NCBI RefSeq assembly: GCF_017551775.1 | Contig: NZ_JAFZKX010000072.1 | Location: 1-37,361 of the forward strand | Origin: Fibrobacter sp. | Lineage (GTDB): Bacteria > Fibrobacterota > Fibrobacteria > Fibrobacterales > Fibrobacteraceae | Reading direction: 5' to 3' | DNA length: 37,361 nt | The notes under the pieces: model-generated | Told to the model about the DNA's origin: nothing | Databases searched by the model: none | Seen by the model: the letters and a program-made list of their open reading frames with translations, nothing else | Shown: positions 22,769-31,708 of the stretch, piece after piece | How the letters are laid out: each line of letters starts with the position of its first letter | How positions within the stretch are numbered: the stretch's first letter is position 1 | Made by a program: the position numbers and the translations under genes

Positions 22769-25645
22769 ATGATTCTCCTTGTCGCCGAAAAGCCCTCTGT
22801 CGCCAACCAGCACTACCGCCCGATGCTCGAGCGGCTCGAAGGCGAAAAGTTTACGCAAGGCGACGGATGCCTCATTGGCAAGAACCACTGCATCACCTGG
22901 TGCGTAGGTCACCTGATAACGCTCGCCCCGCTCGACGCCTACCCCGGATTCGAGGGCGGCTGGAGGCTTTCGAACCTCCCGCTGTTGCCCGAAAAATTCC
23001 GCCTCATGGAAATCGAGAGCACCAAGAAGCAACTGAACGTTGTGCGCCAGATGATGGAACAGGCCGACGTGCTCGTGAACGGCGCGGACGCCGGCCGCGA
23101 AGGTAACCTGATCTTTGACCTGGTGCTCGACTTCACGCCATCATTCAAGCAGAAGCAAATCAAGCGCCTGTGGGTGAACAGCTACGTGGCGAAGGACTTG
23201 GACAAGGCGTGGAAGAATTTGGAAGACGCTACGCAGCGCGTGAACCTGAGCTATGCCGCACGGCTGCGCCAGCGCGCCGACTGGATGGTGGGGCTGAACG
23301 CCACGCGCGCCTACACGCTTACCGCAGGGCGCGGGAAGATGATTTCGGTGGGGCGTGTGCAGACGCCGACACTCAACTTGGTCGTAGAACGCGACACTAT
23401 CGTAGAGCAATTCAAGGAACTGTTCTACTACAGCGTCGTCGGGACATGGAAAGGGTTCCAGGCGCAATATGTGAAACAGGAAAATGTCATCCTGAGCGAA
23501 GCGCCGCAAGGTGCGAAGTCGAAGGATTCAGACAAGAAATCCGAAGGCCTGAAAGTCGCCGTCTTCGAGAAAGAAGCAGAAGCGAACGCCGTCGTGGAGC
23601 GCTGCAAGCCGCCCGCAACGGCGACCATCGCAAAAATTGACACGCAGCAGAAAAAACAGTTCCCGCAAAAGCCCTTCGACCTCACGGAACTGCAGAAAGA
23701 AGGCAACAAGCGTTTCAAGTTCAGCGCCCAACAGGTTTTGGACTGCGCGCAGAACCTCTACGAAAAGAAACTCCTCACCTACCCGCGTACCGACTCGCAG
23801 TACCTGCCCGACACCATGAAGCAAGAGGCTTACGCGCTCGCCATGCGCCTCGCGACGCCCGAGCAGAAGGGCGTAATGCGCAGCGAAAGCGAGAACTTCG
23901 TCTTCATCAACTCGAGCAAGGTGACCGACCACTTCGCCATCATCCCCACGGGAGAAGTCCCGAACGGGCTGCCCGAAATGGAGCAGAAGATTTACGACCT
24001 CGCGAAAGAACGCTTTGTGCAGGCATGGCTTAAGCCGTATGTGTGGAGCGAGATGGAAATTATCCTGAATGCGCAGGGCGGCGGTTCGGCGGGCTCACCG
24101 ATCTTGGACACGTTCCGCTTGAAGCTCAAGCACAACGAGGATTTGGGATTCCGCGCCATCATCAAGGAAGAGAAGAAAAAGGGAAAGAAGAAGAAGGGCG
24201 AAGGCGACTCCGGCGAAAGCAGCGCTGCGGGCGAAGGCGGCACATCGAACGATAGCGACGAAATCACGAACATCGTCGAAGCGTTCCCGGAATGGAACGT
24301 CGGCGACACCGCTCCGTTCGATAGCGTAGAACTGCAGAAGAAAAAGAAGAGCAAGCCCAAGTACTACACCGAAGCCACTCTCCTTGCAGCAATGAAGACC
24401 GCCGGCAAACAAATCGAGAACGAGGAACTCGCCGAAGCCATGAAGGACCGCGGGCTCGGAACGCCAGCCACGCAGGCAGGCATCATCGAGACGCTCAAGA
24501 AGCGCGGGTTCATTGAAGCGCAAAAGAATTACCTGGTCAGTACCGCCCGCGGGCGCGAAGTCATCGCCCTGATGGACGAGAAGGTCAAATCGCCCGAGAT
24601 GACCGGCGAATGGGAATACAAGCTCTCGCAGGTCGAAAAAGGCACCCTTTCGCCCGTAGAGTTCCGCGACGGCATCGTCAATTACGTGAAGGAACTCTTC
24701 GAGCACCTGCACCAGAAATACGGAAGCCAGTTCGAACGCGAAACCGTAACCGAGGCCATCAACTGCCCCAAATGCGGGCAGCCGTTTGAAATCGCCCCGT
24801 GGGGTTACGTGTGCAAGAACGCCGATTGCGGTTTCAAGATGGGCCACACAATCGCGGGCCGCATGCTGAGCCACGGTGAAATGAAGGAACTGCTCGCGAA
24901 CAAGGCGCTCGGCCCGATTTCCGGATTCAAGAGCAAGAAGGGCACCGAATTTTCGGCCAAGCTCACGCTCGACAAAGACTTCAATATCAATTTCGAGTTC
25001 GAAAGCGACGGCAAGTTCCACGGGCAAAAGACGGAATACAAGTGCCCACTCTGCGGCGAACTGCTCGAAGAAAACAAGAACGCTATTTTCTGCACAGGCA
25101 CTACCGAAGGCGGCGACTGCAACTTCACGCTGTTCAAGACCATCGCCGGGCATGCGCTTACCGCAACTGAAATCAAGGAACTTTTCACGAACGGCCGCAC
25201 CCAACCCATACAAGGTTTCAAGAGCAAGAAAGGCACAGAATTTGCTGCAGCTCTCAAGTGGGGCGAAGGTGCCGACAAGGGCCGCGCCGTATTCGAATTC
25301 CAGCACAGGGACCTCCCCTGCCCCGTATGCGGCGGCAACCTGCGTTTCCGCGGCAGTACTAGCCCGCAAAGCAGTCCGCAAAGTTCAGCACAAGGCGGCA
25401 AACAAGACGCGTCCGCAGCCTACATATGTCCGCAATGCAACTACGGCATCCCGCAGGTGTTCTACCAGCGCAAATTCAGCGATGATGAAGTCGAAAAACT
25501 GCTAAAAGAAAAAGCGACTCCCGTGCTGGAGCCGTTCAAGAAAAACGAAACCACCTTCCGTGCAGCCCTAGAACTGCGGGAAGGCGGCAAGATCGCCTTC
25601 AACAAGCTAACTGTCGAAGTAATCGAAAGTCCGCGCAGCAATTAA
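22769..25645 (+). CDS. topB: DNA topoisomerase III
   Basis: A 958-residue type IA topoisomerase. The Toprim domain begins at the conserved ILLVAEKPSVA and contains ADAGREGNLIF. The catalytic tyrosine is Y338 in LTYPRTDSQYL, and the IA core continues through SVGRVQTPTLNLVV and RGLGTPATQAGIIETL. The C-terminus is unusually long: three zinc-ribbon-like Cys clusters (CPKC..., CPLC..., CPVC.../CPQC) alternate with three topoisomerase C-terminal repeats (SGFKSKKGTEF, QGFKSKKGTEF, EPFKKNETTF). There are low-complexity insertions at about 465-500 (Lys/Glu/Ser-rich) and near 870-890 (Ser/Gln-rich). Residues 240-254 are encoded by a dispersed repeat element. The start at 22769 fits the family; 22739 and 22697 are in-frame alternatives with better ribosome sites but would add non-homologous residues. 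Confidence 0.92.
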   Translation: MILLVAEKPSVANQHYRPMLERLEGEKFTQGDGCLIGKNHCITWCVGHLITLAPLDAYPGFEGGWRLSNLPLLPEKFRLMEIESTKKQLNVVRQMMEQADVLVNGADAGREGNLIFDLVLDFTPSFKQKQIKRLWVNSYVAKDLDKAWKNLEDATQRVNLSYAARLRQRADWMVGLNATRAYTLTAGRGKMISVGRVQTPTLNLVVERDTIVEQFKELFYYSVVGTWKGFQAQYVKQENVILSEAPQGAKSKDSDKKSEGLKVAVFEKEAEANAVVERCKPPATATIAKIDTQQKKQFPQKPFDLTELQKEGNKRFKFSAQQVLDCAQNLYEKKLLTYPRTDSQYLPDTMKQEAYALAMRLATPEQKGVMRSESENFVFINSSKVTDHFAIIPTGEVPNGLPEMEQKIYDLAKERFVQAWLKPYVWSEMEIILNAQGGGSAGSPILDTFRLKLKHNEDLGFRAIIKEEKKKGKKKKGEGDSGESSAAGEGGTSNDSDEITNIVEAFPEWNVGDTAPFDSVELQKKKKSKPKYYTEATLLAAMKTAGKQIENEELAEAMKDRGLGTPATQAGIIETLKKRGFIEAQKNYLVSTARGREVIALMDEKVKSPEMTGEWEYKLSQVEKGTLSPVEFRDGIVNYVKELFEHLHQKYGSQFERETVTEAINCPKCGQPFEIAPWGYVCKNADCGFKMGHTIAGRMLSHGEMKELLANKALGPISGFKSKKGTEFSAKLTLDKDFNINFEFESDGKFHGQKTEYKCPLCGELLEENKNAIFCTGTTEGGDCNFTLFKTIAGHALTATEIKELFTNGRTQPIQGFKSKKGTEFAAALKWGEGADKGRAVFEFQHRDLPCPVCGGNLRFRGSTSPQSSPQSSAQGGKQDASAAYICPQCNYGIPQVFYQRKFSDDEVEKLLKEKATPVLEPFKKNETTFRAALELREGGKIAFNKLTVEVIESPRSN
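23486..23529 (+). repeat. Palindrome-like element carried in frame inside topB
   Basis: It begins GTCATCCTGAGCGAAGCG and ends GCGAAGTCGAAGGATTC, the same arms as the intergenic copies at 20745-20778 and 15500-15518. It encodes VILSEAPQGAKSKDS (residues 240-254) and keeps the topB frame. It lies between conserved core segments, in a place where related enzymes vary. Confidence 0.65.
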
Positions 25646-25753
25646 TTGCGACAAATAATTGTGACCATCAACAGCGGCAATTAACCGAAACGATTTATCA
25701 GCGGCAAATAACCGCGACGATTCAACTGCGGGAACAAACCGCATCAATTAGCC
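25646..25753. repeat. Four-unit 27-bp degenerate tandem repeat
   Basis: Units lie at 25646-25672, 25673-25699, 25700-25726 and 25727-25753. The middle two are most alike (AGCGGCAAWTAACCG followed by an ACGATT core); the outer two are diverged. The array fills the whole gap between the convergent topB and symporter genes and runs 6 bases past the start of the gap-side stop codon of the latter. No spacers are present, so it is not a CRISPR array. Confidence 0.65.
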
Positions 25754-27157
25754 GAAGATTTTTGCGTACAGCCCGGGTGCGAACTTCTCGACATAGCCCA
25801 TCACGAGGATGAACACGATTACCGCGGGTAGAATCCACTTGAAATAGAAGCAAAGGACAGGATTCGTGGGGAAATTGAAACCCTTGCCCAAATTCGCCTC
25901 GGCAAGGAAGTTCTTCTGCTTCCAGCCAAAGTTGTGATTGCAGAAAAGAACGAACACGAGCGCACCTAGCGGCAACAACGTATTGGACACGAGGAAGTCT
26001 TCCAGGTCAAGCACGCAACTGCCCGCACCGAAAGGTTCGAATCCCGAAAGCACGTTGAATCCGAGCGCACACGGGAACGAGAGCAACACGATAGCGACAA
26101 AATTCCAGCGCACCGCACTGCTGCGTTCTACCCCGTGGGCATCAATCCAATAGGCGATGATGTTTTCGAAAACGGCGACCAGCGTCGAGAGGGCCGCAAA
26201 CGAAAGGAACAGGAAGAATGCCGCACCGCAAAGGCGGCCCGCAGGCATCTGCGCAAACACGTTCGGGAGCGTCGCAAAAATAAGGCCAGGGCCAGCGCCG
26301 GGTTCGACTCCGAAGGCAAAACAACTCGGGATAATGATGAGGCCCGCAAGGAGCGCCACCGCCGTATCCAAGAAGCAGATGTGAGCCGCTTCCTTCGGGA
26401 GGCTATGCGTCTTGCCGATGTAGCTTCCGAAGATGGTCATGGAGCCGATGCCGAGGCTGAGCGTAAAGAACGACTGCCCGAGCGCCGCAAACAGCACCTT
26501 CCCAATTCCCGCTTCCTTCAGTTTCGCGAAGTCGGGCTTGAGGTAGAATTCCAGGCCATCGCCCGCACCCGGGAGCGTAAGCACGCGCACCGCAAGCAGG
26601 AGCATGATGAACAGGAGCGCGACCATCATAATCTTGGTCACCCTTTCCACGCCGCGCTTCACGCCGAGCGCAACAATGGAAAGTCCGAGGAACACCGCGA
26701 CGATCATCCAGAAGCAAAGGAGAGGGCCGTTCCCAAGCATGTCGCCAAAGGCCGCGCCCACCTGTTCGGGAGTCATTCCCATGAGGTCGCCCATGGTGAC
26801 CATGCGGTAGAAATAATAGAGCATCCAGCCCGTGACCGTCGTGTAGAACATCATGAGCAGGTAGTTGCCCGCAATCATCGGGATGCCCGCAAAATGCCAC
26901 TTGTGGCCCGGCTTCTCGAGGACATTGAAGGCCCTGCCCACGCCACGCCGCGAAGCGCGACCCACGGTAAATTCCATTACCAGAATCGGGAAACCGAACA
27001 CCAGCAGGAACAGCAGATAAATCAAGATGAACGCGGCACCGCCGTACTGGCCCGTGATAAACGGGAATCGCCAAACATTGCCAAGTCCGATGGCACAACC
27101 CGCCGCGACCAGGATAAACCCTAGGCGCGAACCGAATCCTTCGCGTTTTTCATCCAT
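25748..27157 (-). CDS. Neurotransmitter:sodium symporter (NSS/SNF) family transporter
   Basis: A 469-residue membrane protein with about 11-12 hydrophobic segments and the LeuT-type fold. The first helix has the sodium- and substrate-binding signature GFILVAAGCAIGLGNVWRFPF. FTVGRASRRG and the unwound TM6-like segment FFTLSLGIGSMTIFGSY are also recognisable. Bacterial members usually import amino acids with sodium; the substrate cannot be read from sequence. Its ATG shares bases with the stop of the upstream lipoprotein gene (TAATG), so the two are translationally coupled. It converges on topB across a tandem repeat. Confidence 0.93.
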   Translation of the reverse strand: MDEKREGFGSRLGFILVAAGCAIGLGNVWRFPFITGQYGGAAFILIYLLFLLVFGFPILVMEFTVGRASRRGVGRAFNVLEKPGHKWHFAGIPMIAGNYLLMMFYTTVTGWMLYYFYRMVTMGDLMGMTPEQVGAAFGDMLGNGPLLCFWMIVAVFLGLSIVALGVKRGVERVTKIMMVALLFIMLLLAVRVLTLPGAGDGLEFYLKPDFAKLKEAGIGKVLFAALGQSFFTLSLGIGSMTIFGSYIGKTHSLPKEAAHICFLDTAVALLAGLIIIPSCFAFGVEPGAGPGLIFATLPNVFAQMPAGRLCGAAFFLFLSFAALSTLVAVFENIIAYWIDAHGVERSSAVRWNFVAIVLLSFPCALGFNVLSGFEPFGAGSCVLDLEDFLVSNTLLPLGALVFVLFCNHNFGWKQKNFLAEANLGKGFNFPTNPVLCFYFKWILPAVIVFILVMGYVEKFAPGLYAKIFG

Positions 27158-28209
27158 TACGAGTTCCCGTCAAGATAAGCGTATTGTCCGTACAAGCCGT
27201 TCACCGGAACATACCTGCGGCTGCCGTCTTCAGAAATCACGATAGCAAGGCCCTGAACAAAGCCGCACCACTTCTTGAGAGACTCATAGGCCTTGAAGTC
27301 TACGGCAAAGTTCGTGCAATAGGCAACAAGCGGAGCGACCGTCATGTCGTGCGAAATCATGATGCCGATGCGGTATTCAGGCGGGAAGGCCGGCAGGATA
27401 TGCTGGGTCAGGAAGGCGACACTCGTTTCCTTAATGTCGTTGAACGCATCCAGGTAGACTCCATTGTACATCCAGTTGGCAAACGTCTGAATCTGGTTCG
27501 TCTCGAAATCTTCTTCCGCATGGGCCGCAAGGAGATCGCTATCCTTCACATAGCCACCGCCAGCCAACTTGGGGACAATCGTACTCGTAAACAGCGAAGC
27601 ATCACCGCCGCGGCCTACAAAAATGTTCTGTGCGGTCTGCTGCGTACGCACGTAATCGGAATGGGCGTAGAAGATGGGGTCTGTCGCATTCACAGCGGCA
27701 ATGGCAGCGCCGAGGGCCTGGGCCTGGTTCACGCCCGTATTGTGGAGCGGAGTTTCCCTGCCGGTACCGCTACCGCGACGCGCATGGCGCAGCACAAAAA
27801 TCACACGTTCCGTGGGCTGGAGAGATGCCAGCAAGTCGGCCACCGGGATAAGTTCTGCATTAGCGGCACTGGCCGCGACAAACGGGGCATCCTTCGCCAT
27901 TTCTTCTTCGAGAGTGCCGGCCTGATAACCCACACCCGAGACGGAGGAACCCGGAACCGTAGCGCTACTTTCGGGCGGAAGCGCGACAGACGAAGACGAC
28001 TCAATCGTCTGTGATACGGGCGCAACCTCGGAACTAGTCGGGGCAACAGCCGAAGATGTCGGAACAGCGGAACTCAAAGTCTGATTATCGGCACTAGAGT
28101 CGGGAGTTACCGGCGACAAGCCGTTCGATTCTCCACTATCACAGGCTGATAACAAAATGGCGGCAGCAACAGCAAAGCCGGGAATGATTTTCAAGAACGA
28201 TTTTTTCAT
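27157..28209 (-). CDS. Histidine-phosphatase-like lipoprotein
   Basis: A 350-residue lipoprotein with signal [20 protein letters not shown], lipobox LLSAC, then a Ser/Thr/Pro-rich linker of about 80 residues typical of Fibrobacter surface lipoproteins. The catalytic part begins near residue 140: [20 protein letters not shown] holds the phosphate-accepting RH motif, [11 protein letters not shown] a second conserved Arg, and [15 protein letters not shown] the second His, as in the histidine phosphatase superfamily. The usual RHG is RHA here. The substrate is unknown; a surface phosphomonoesterase is plausible. The ATG at 28209 is preferred over an upstream in-frame start because it begins the signal peptide. 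The stop overlaps the symporter start as TAATG. Confidence 0.82.
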   Translation of the reverse strand: MKKSFLKIIPGFAVAAAILLSACDSGESNGLSPVTPDSSADNQTLSSAVPTSSAVAPTSSEVAPVSQTIESSSSVALPPESSATVPGSSVSGVGYQAGTLEEEMAKDAPFVAASAANAELIPVADLLASLQPTERVIFVLRHARRGSGTGRETPLHNTGVNQAQALGAAIAAVNATDPIFYAHSDYVRTQQTAQNIFVGRGGDASLFTSTIVPKLAGGGYVKDSDLLAAHAEEDFETNQIQTFANWMYNGVYLDAFNDIKETSVAFLTQHILPAFPPEYRIGIMISHDMTVAPLVAYCTNFAVDFKAYESLKKWCGFVQGLAIVISEDGSRRYVPVNGLYGQYAYLDGNS

Positions 28210-28235
28210 ATTGTTGTATCCGTATTTTTCTTTAA

Positions 28236-28256
28236 AATATAAAAGTTTTTTATATT
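28236..28256. promoter_or_regulatory. Back-to-back -10 elements for the lipoprotein/symporter and sufB genes
   Basis: A minus-strand TATATT (28236-28241) serves the lipoprotein direction and a plus-strand TATATT (28251-28256) serves sufB, separated by 9 bases in AT-rich DNA. Neither has a recognisable -35 at 17-18 bases. The closeness implies the two promoters compete. Confidence 0.35.
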
Positions 28257-28288
28257 TGTGCCGCAATCAAAACACCGAAAAGGCAAAA

Positions 28289-29704
28289 ATGAGCGAAAAT
28301 TACAAATACGGTTTTGTGACGGATATCGAAAACGAGGCTTTTGAAAAGGGCCTCAACGAAGATATCATCCGCAGGGCATCCAAGCTCCGCGGCGAACCGC
28401 AGTTCATGCTCGATTTTCGCCTGAAGGCATACGAAAAACTTTTGAAGATGGAGCAGCCGAACTGGGGTGAACTGAGTTTCGCGCCGGTGGACCTGCAAGA
28501 CATCGTCTACTACTCCGCCCCGAAGACCAAGAAGAGCCACGAGAAAATCGAGGACGTGGATCCGGAACTCCTGGCCACCTTCGAAAAGCTCGGCATCCCG
28601 CTCGACGAACAGAAGCGCCTTGCCAACGTGGCCGTAGACGCAGTCTTTGACTCGGTGAGCATTTATACCAGCCATAAGCGCAAGCTCATGGAAATGGGCA
28701 TCCTGTTCTGCTCCATCAGCGACGCCATCAAGGAATACCCCGAACTCATCGAAGAATACCTGGGTTCCGTGGTGCCCGCGGGCGACAACTACTTTGCAGC
28801 TTTGAACAGCGCCGTCTTCGGCGACGGAAGCTTCGTGTACATTCCGCCCGGAGTCAAGTGCCCGATGGACCTTTCGACCTACTTCCGCATCAACAACAAG
28901 GAAGCAGGCCAGTTCGAACGCACCCTGATTATCGCCGACGAAGGTGCCAGCGTGAGCTACCTCGAAGGCTGCACCGCCCCGGAATATTCGAGCAAGCAGC
29001 TGCACAGCGCCATCGTGGAACTGGTGGCGAAAGACAACGCGAGCATCAAGTATTCCACCGTGCAGAACTGGTACGCAGGCGATCGCGAGACGGGAGCCGG
29101 CGGCGTGTACAACTTCGTGACCAAGCGCGGCAAGTGCGCAGGCAAGAACAGCCGCATCAGCTGGACGCAGGTCGAGACGGGTTCCGCGATTACCTGGAAG
29201 TACCCGAGCTGCGTGCTCCTTGGAGACAATTCCGTCGGGGAATTCTACAGCGTCGCGCTGACCAACGGCCACATGCAGGCTGATACCGGCACCAAGATGA
29301 TCCACATCGGCAAGAACACCAAGAGCACGATCATCTCCAAGGGTATCAGCGCGGACTACAGCAGCAACGCCTACCGCGGTGAGGTGAGCATCCGCAAGTC
29401 TGCTACGGGCGCACGCAACTACACACAGTGCGATAGCATGCTCGTGGGCACAAACAGTGCAGCGCATACCTTCCCCTACATCACGGTAGCGAACGCCAGT
29501 TCCACCACCGAGCACGAAGCCACCACGAGCCGCATCAGTGAAGACCAGCTGTTCTACTTCGAGAGCCGCGGCATCAAGCGCGAAGACGCCATCCAGGCTA
29601 TGGTCGGCGGGTTCTGCAAGGACGTGTTCAAGGAACTGCCCGGTGAATTCGCGACCGAAGCAAGGCAACTGCTCACGCTCAAGCTCGAACACAGCGTCGG
29701 GTAA
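28289..29704 (+). CDS. sufB: Fe-S cluster assembly scaffold SufB
   Basis: A 471-residue cytoplasmic protein matching SufB of the SUF iron-sulfur assembly system: [17 protein letters not shown] near the N-terminus, [41 protein letters not shown], and the C-terminal beta-helix with [24 protein letters not shown] and the conserved ESRGI...A...MVGGF end. SufB normally works with the SufC ATPase and SufD, but neither follows: the next gene is an aldehyde dehydrogenase. AAAAGG precedes the ATG by 5 bases. An upstream in-frame extension reads through the promoter region and was not used. Confidence 0.96.
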   Translation: MSENYKYGFVTDIENEAFEKGLNEDIIRRASKLRGEPQFMLDFRLKAYEKLLKMEQPNWGELSFAPVDLQDIVYYSAPKTKKSHEKIEDVDPELLATFEKLGIPLDEQKRLANVAVDAVFDSVSIYTSHKRKLMEMGILFCSISDAIKEYPELIEEYLGSVVPAGDNYFAALNSAVFGDGSFVYIPPGVKCPMDLSTYFRINNKEAGQFERTLIIADEGASVSYLEGCTAPEYSSKQLHSAIVELVAKDNASIKYSTVQNWYAGDRETGAGGVYNFVTKRGKCAGKNSRISWTQVETGSAITWKYPSCVLLGDNSVGEFYSVALTNGHMQADTGTKMIHIGKNTKSTIISKGISADYSSNAYRGEVSIRKSATGARNYTQCDSMLVGTNSAAHTFPYITVANASSTTEHEATTSRISEDQLFYFESRGIKREDAIQAMVGGFCKDVFKELPGEFATEARQLLTLKLEHSVG

Positions 29705-29728
29705 GCGGCTACGAAGTTGGTCGTGTTG

Positions 29729-29757
29729 TTGGCGCTGGAGCAGAGAGATAGCGCCAA
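29729..29757 (+). other. Perfect hairpin between sufB and the aldehyde dehydrogenase
   Basis: An 8-bp stem (TTGGCGCT/AGCGCCAA) encloses a 13-base loop, 25 bases after the sufB stop. No T-tract follows, so it is not a classical terminator; it may stabilise the sufB mRNA 3' end or attenuate read-through. Confidence 0.35.
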
Positions 29758-29786
29758 GGCGAAAGAGGTTCGGGCAGCAGATTTTC

Positions 29787-29792
29787 TATAAT
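29787..29792 (+). promoter_or_regulatory. TATAAT immediately before the aldehyde dehydrogenase start
   Basis: A perfect -10 hexamer ends only 5 bases before the first ATG (29798). If used, the transcript would start at or inside the start codon, giving a leaderless mRNA. No -35 match and no ribosome site were seen. Confidence 0.3.
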
Positions 29793-29797
29793 ATTAC

Positions 29798-31234
29798 ATG
29801 ATGAAGACTCCTGAACAAATTTTCGAAGCGCAAGGCAAAAAACGTTGGGCTATCGCAAATACGACTGCAAAAGAACGCATCGTAAAGTTGCGAAAAATCC
29901 GCAAGGCAATCGTCGCGCGCCAGCAGGAATTCTACGATGCCGTTTGGGCCGATTTTCACAAATCCAAGATGGAAGCCTGGCTCAGCGAAATATTCCCCAC
30001 CCTCGAAGAAATCGACTACGCCATAAGCAACCTGCCGAAATGGATGGAAGACAAGTCGGCAAGCTGGACATTCTACTTTCCGACGAACAAATGCCGTAGT
30101 CATTTCGAGCCGAAGGGCCGAGTCCTCATCATGTCGCCCTGGAACTATCCGCTCCTGCTGTCCATCTCGCCCATCGTCGCGGCAATCGCGGCCGGGAACG
30201 CGATTATCGCTAAGCCGAGCAACAAGACCCCTCACGTGGGAGCATTCCTGAAATCGCTTTTCGAAGAGATATTCGAAGAAGACGAAGTCGCCGTCATTTT
30301 GGGTACGGGAGTCACCCTCGGCGAGGAACTGCTTTCGCTCCCCTTCGACCACATGTTCTTTACCGGGAGCCCGACAATCGGGGCGCACGTCGCAGAAAGC
30401 GCAGCCAAGGTCCATGCGGGCGTCACGCTGGAGCTGGGCGGCAAATCGCCCGCAATCATCCTGGACAAGGTCGACATCAAGGATGCGGCACAGAAGTTGG
30501 CCTGGGGCAAGTGCCTAAATGCAGGCCAGACGTGCGTCGCGCCGGATTACGCGCTTTGTCCGCGCAACCTCGTAGATGAGCTCGCAAAAGACATTGCGGA
30601 TAAAATAAAGAGCATGTACGGAGAAACCGAAGAGGCCCGCAAATCTTGCGAATACTTCGTACACACCATCCGGAGCGAGACAGTCCGGCACCACAAGGCA
30701 ATCGTCGAAGATGCCGTCGTAGGCGGCGCTACCGCGGTCATAGGCGGGACATTTACGGAAAGCGACATAGAAGCCCGCTACACGCCCGCGACCATACTTA
30801 CCGGCGTCACGCCCGACATGCTCATCATGCAGTCCGAAATCTTCGGACCCATCCTCCCGATTATCGCATACGATTCCCTGGACGAAGCGATCGCGTTTAT
30901 CCAGAGCAGGCCCAAGCCGCTCGCTCTCTATATTTTCGGGAAGGACAAGGCGACCATCAACCGCGTCATGTCGAATACGTCATCGGGTTCGACATGCGTG
31001 AACCACTGCATATTGCAAATAGAAAACCTCTCCGTGCCTTTTGGCGGAGTCGGCATGAGCGGCACCGGAAACTACCACGGGTACTACGGTTTCAAGACGT
31101 TCAGCCACGAAAGGAACGTGATGGAGCAAGGCTCCTTCGATACGATGTTGTTCTTCTACCCGCCCTACCACGAAGAAAACGACAAGAGCCTCAGAGCGAG
31201 GCTCCAGCGAATCGCAAAGAAAATTCTAGGATAA
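29798..31234 (+). CDS. Class 3-type NAD(P)-dependent aldehyde dehydrogenase
   Basis: A 478-residue enzyme oxidising aldehydes to acids. Motifs are in order: SPWNYPLLLSISP, AGNAIIAKPSN, FTGSPTIG, the general-base Glu212 in LELGGKSP, the catalytic Cys246 in NAGQTCVAPDY, and SEIFGPILPII. The compact length and the hydrophobic C-terminal extension (FDTMLFFYPPY) fit the class 3/fatty or coniferyl aldehyde dehydrogenase group. Substrate candidates include lipid-derived or plant-cell-wall phenolic aldehydes; the sequence does not decide. Two consecutive ATGs open the frame and no ribosome site is visible. It may be co-transcribed with sufB or use the TATAAT just ahead. Confidence 0.92.
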   Translation: MMKTPEQIFEAQGKKRWAIANTTAKERIVKLRKIRKAIVARQQEFYDAVWADFHKSKMEAWLSEIFPTLEEIDYAISNLPKWMEDKSASWTFYFPTNKCRSHFEPKGRVLIMSPWNYPLLLSISPIVAAIAAGNAIIAKPSNKTPHVGAFLKSLFEEIFEEDEVAVILGTGVTLGEELLSLPFDHMFFTGSPTIGAHVAESAAKVHAGVTLELGGKSPAIILDKVDIKDAAQKLAWGKCLNAGQTCVAPDYALCPRNLVDELAKDIADKIKSMYGETEEARKSCEYFVHTIRSETVRHHKAIVEDAVVGGATAVIGGTFTESDIEARYTPATILTGVTPDMLIMQSEIFGPILPIIAYDSLDEAIAFIQSRPKPLALYIFGKDKATINRVMSNTSSGSTCVNHCILQIENLSVPFGGVGMSGTGNYHGYYGFKTFSHERNVMEQGSFDTMLFFYPPYHEENDKSLRARLQRIAKKILG

Positions 31235-31248
31235 AAAAGTTATCGAGC

Positions 31249-31268
31249 CGGCGGGCAAAATGCCGCCG
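31249..31268. terminator. Bidirectional terminator-like hairpin
   Basis: A 6-bp GC stem (CGGCGG/CCGCCG) with an 8-base loop lies between the convergent aldehyde dehydrogenase and thioesterase genes. On the plus strand TTT follows; on the minus strand TTTTTT comes about 9 bases later. Confidence 0.5.
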
Positions 31269-31276
31269 TTTCCGCA

Positions 31277-31708
31277 CTACGGATTCACGTACAGTTTCTT
31301 CATCTCGTCGGTGATGGCCATGGGGCGGCCGCGCTGCAAATCCACGAGCACCCACTGCGTCTCGGATTCGAAAATCACCTTGCCGTCAGACACGCGTTCG
31401 AATCGGCATTTACGGATGCAGGCAACTCGTCCATAGGCCGCGACCCACGTGGTTCCGCGGATTTCATCATCCAAAAAAGCCTGGTTCTTGTACTCGATGT
31501 GCTGCACATGAATCATCCATCCAGCGCCGAGACTCCTCATAAGCGCCGTCCCGCCAACGGAATCGGAATGCGCAATCGCAATATCCTGAATCCACTGCAC
31601 CGACCACACATTGTTAAAATGATGGTTATCGTCAATCATCTCGGGCGTCACCTTGAAAACGCGGGTAAATTCCATCGGTGACTTATTTTCTTCCATTGCA
31701 ATGGCCAT
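31277..31708 (-). CDS. Acyl-CoA thioesterase, 4HBT hotdog family
   Basis: A 143-residue hotdog-fold protein resembling YbgC/FcbC-like thioesterases. The N-terminal strand FTRVFKVTPEMIDDNHHFNNVWSVQWI contains the Asp/His/Asn active-site region (canonical D-x-x-x-H-x-N). Later segments GWMIHVQHIEYKNQAFLDDEI and FESETQWVLVD fit the fold. It would hydrolyse acyl-CoA esters in the cytoplasm; the chain preference is unknown. The ATG at 31708 was chosen because GGAGG lies 5 bases upstream. It converges on the aldehyde dehydrogenase and is divergent from glgB across a 161-base AT-rich gap. Confidence 0.88.
   Translation of the reverse strand: MAIAMEENKSPMEFTRVFKVTPEMIDDNHHFNNVWSVQWIQDIAIAHSDSVGGTALMRSLGAGWMIHVQHIEYKNQAFLDDEIRGTTWVAAYGRVACIRKCRFERVSDGKVIFESETQWVLVDLQRGRPMAITDEMKKLYVNP

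Noticed and set aside
25646-25753. Short repeated units that might be a CRISPR array.
   Set aside because: Units are directly adjacent with no unique spacers, are strongly diverged, and no cas gene is present.
29705-29797. Possible remnant of sufC or sufD after sufB.
   Set aside because: The 93 bases hold a hairpin and a -10-like sequence, and no frame shows an ABC ATPase or SufD motif.
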